Source of the DNA: Balneolaceae bacterium
GTDB lineage: Bacteria > Bacteroidota > Rhodothermia > Balneolales > Balneolaceae
NCBI GenBank assembly: GCA_021767245.1
Contig: JAASTO010000149.1
Location: 1 to 6,776 of the forward strand
Length of the DNA stretch: 6,776 nt
Reading direction: 5' to 3'
This document shows positions 6,113 to 6,776 of this stretch, piece after piece. A program made the translations under genes and the position numbers. Numbering within the stretch: the first letter of the stretch is position 1; every line of letters begins with the position of its first letter. The notes under the pieces were generated by a model that did not search any database, was not told where the DNA came from, and worked only from the letters and a program-made list of their open reading frames with translations.

Positions 6113-6775
6113 CTATCGGGGCTGAACCTGTGTCTTTTCAATGAATTCCTGATTATCCACTACCGGTCGCTCCGGACTGTTGGCTAGTAAAGCGGTCAGG
6201 TTATAGACCAGGTGAGTTCTTTCCAGAAATGGTTGAAAGGTGATCTTTTCAATGTGGTCTTGCGGGCGGTGGTAATCTTCATGGGTTCCATTAAAGAAGA
6301 ACACAAACGGTACGCCTAACCGACCGAAATTCCAATGATCACTTCGTCTGTAAAACTGATTTGGATCATTCAGGTCATTATATCGCTTACTTAATGTCAT
6401 ATTAGGGCCCATTTCGTTGGCAACCCGGGCCAGGCTGTCCATACCTGACGAGATGATCTCACCGCCAATGATGTACACATAACTGCTGTCCTCAACATGC
6501 TCAGGGTCAACCCGGCCGATCATATCCATGTTGATATTTGCCACCGTATTCTGAATGGAATAGATCGGATGGTCTGAGTAATAACGGGAACCTAACAAGC
6601 CTTTTTCTTCTCCTGAAACATTAATAAAGAGCACGCTTCTTCTCGGGCCAACACCGGCATTTTTGGCTTTCATCATGGCTTCGGCTGTTTGAAGAGAAGC
6701 TGTGGTTCCGCTTCCGTCATCATCGGCACCATTGTAGATATTATCACCGGTTGAATCGGGTCGGCCTATTCCAAC
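6113..6775 (-). CDS. M28-family zinc aminopeptidase, C-terminal part (cut by window end)
   Basis: The frame stays open to the window edge, so this is a 5'-truncated view of 220 codons plus the stop. Internal ATG codons such as the one at 6676 are not the true start. M28 peptidases carry two zinc ions in the active site and release N-terminal amino acids from peptides. Visible motifs in order are YNGADDDGSGT (a bridging Asp ligand), SGEEKGLLGS (the catalytic Glu and the next Glu ligand), NINMDMIGR (an Asp ligand) and DYHRPQDHIEKI (a His ligand). Only the first His ligand, expected upstream, is out of view. FYRRSDHWNFGRLGVPFVFF is also typical of the family. Such proteins are usually exported in Bacteroidota, but the signal peptide region is missing here. 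The gene converges on the TPR-CHAT gene across a shared hairpin, so the two are not in one operon. Confidence 0.94.
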   Translation of the reverse strand, partial: VGIGRPDSTGDNIYNGADDDGSGTTASLQTAEAMMKAKNAGVGPRRSVLFINVSGEEKGLLGSRYYSDHPIYSIQNTVANINMDMIGRVDPEHVEDSSYVYIIGGEIISSGMDSLARVANEMGPNMTLSKRYNDLNDPNQFYRRSDHWNFGRLGVPFVFFFNGTHEDYHRPQDHIEKITFQPFLERTHLVYNLTALLANSPERPVVDNQEFIEKTQVQPR

Positions 6776-6776
6776 A

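Noticed and set aside
6113..6676. M28 peptidase starting at the ATG of 6676
   Set aside because: The frame continues upstream to the window end and encodes the essential ADDDGSGT metal-binding motif, so that ATG is internal.

Overview
The window looks like a chromosomal segment from a member of the Bacteroidota or a close relative such as the Balneolota/Rhodothermia. Three things point there: the A-rich intergenic DNA, weak or absent Shine-Dalgarno sequences before most genes, and several good matches to the TAnnTTTG -7 promoter element used by that group. Gene content also fits: a CusA/CzcA-type RND pump, FtsY without the long acidic N-terminal domain, a large exported TPR-CHAT protein and an M28 peptidase. 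This placement is inference from sequence style; no rRNA or marker gene is present.

Layout. Positions 1-225 (+) hold the last 74 codons of a heavy-metal RND efflux transporter. A four-helix membrane protein of unknown function (242-703, +) follows after 16 bases, with the best ribosome binding site in the window. It converges on a Nudix hydrolase of the ADP-ribose pyrophosphatase type (688-1269, -). The two ORFs overlap by 16 bases, and both stop codons lie in the arms of one hairpin. A 63-bp divergent spacer carries a promoter match for a CDP-alcohol phosphatidyltransferase (1333-1926, +), followed directly by ftsY (about 1935-2888, +). Both of these genes belong to membrane biogenesis. Positions 2889-3077 hold a hairpin, a likely 35-codon glycine-rich minus-strand ORF (2942-3049) and a promoter match for the next gene. 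Positions 3078-6047 (+) encode a 989-residue exported protein with eight TPR units repeating exactly every 40 residues, a coiled coil, and a CHAT (caspase-like) domain with the His/Cys pair intact. It converges, across another hairpin, on the C-terminal part of an M28 zinc aminopeptidase (6113-6775, -) that runs off the window.

Most of the window is core metabolism and membrane biology. The accessory part is the TPR-CHAT gene with the tiny divergent ORF at its promoter. The CHAT protein looks like an intact, exported caspase-like peptidase. The small ORF could be its partner, a regulator, an unrelated small protein or chance; the sequence alone does not decide. No CRISPR array, insertion sequence, tRNA or rRNA was seen.
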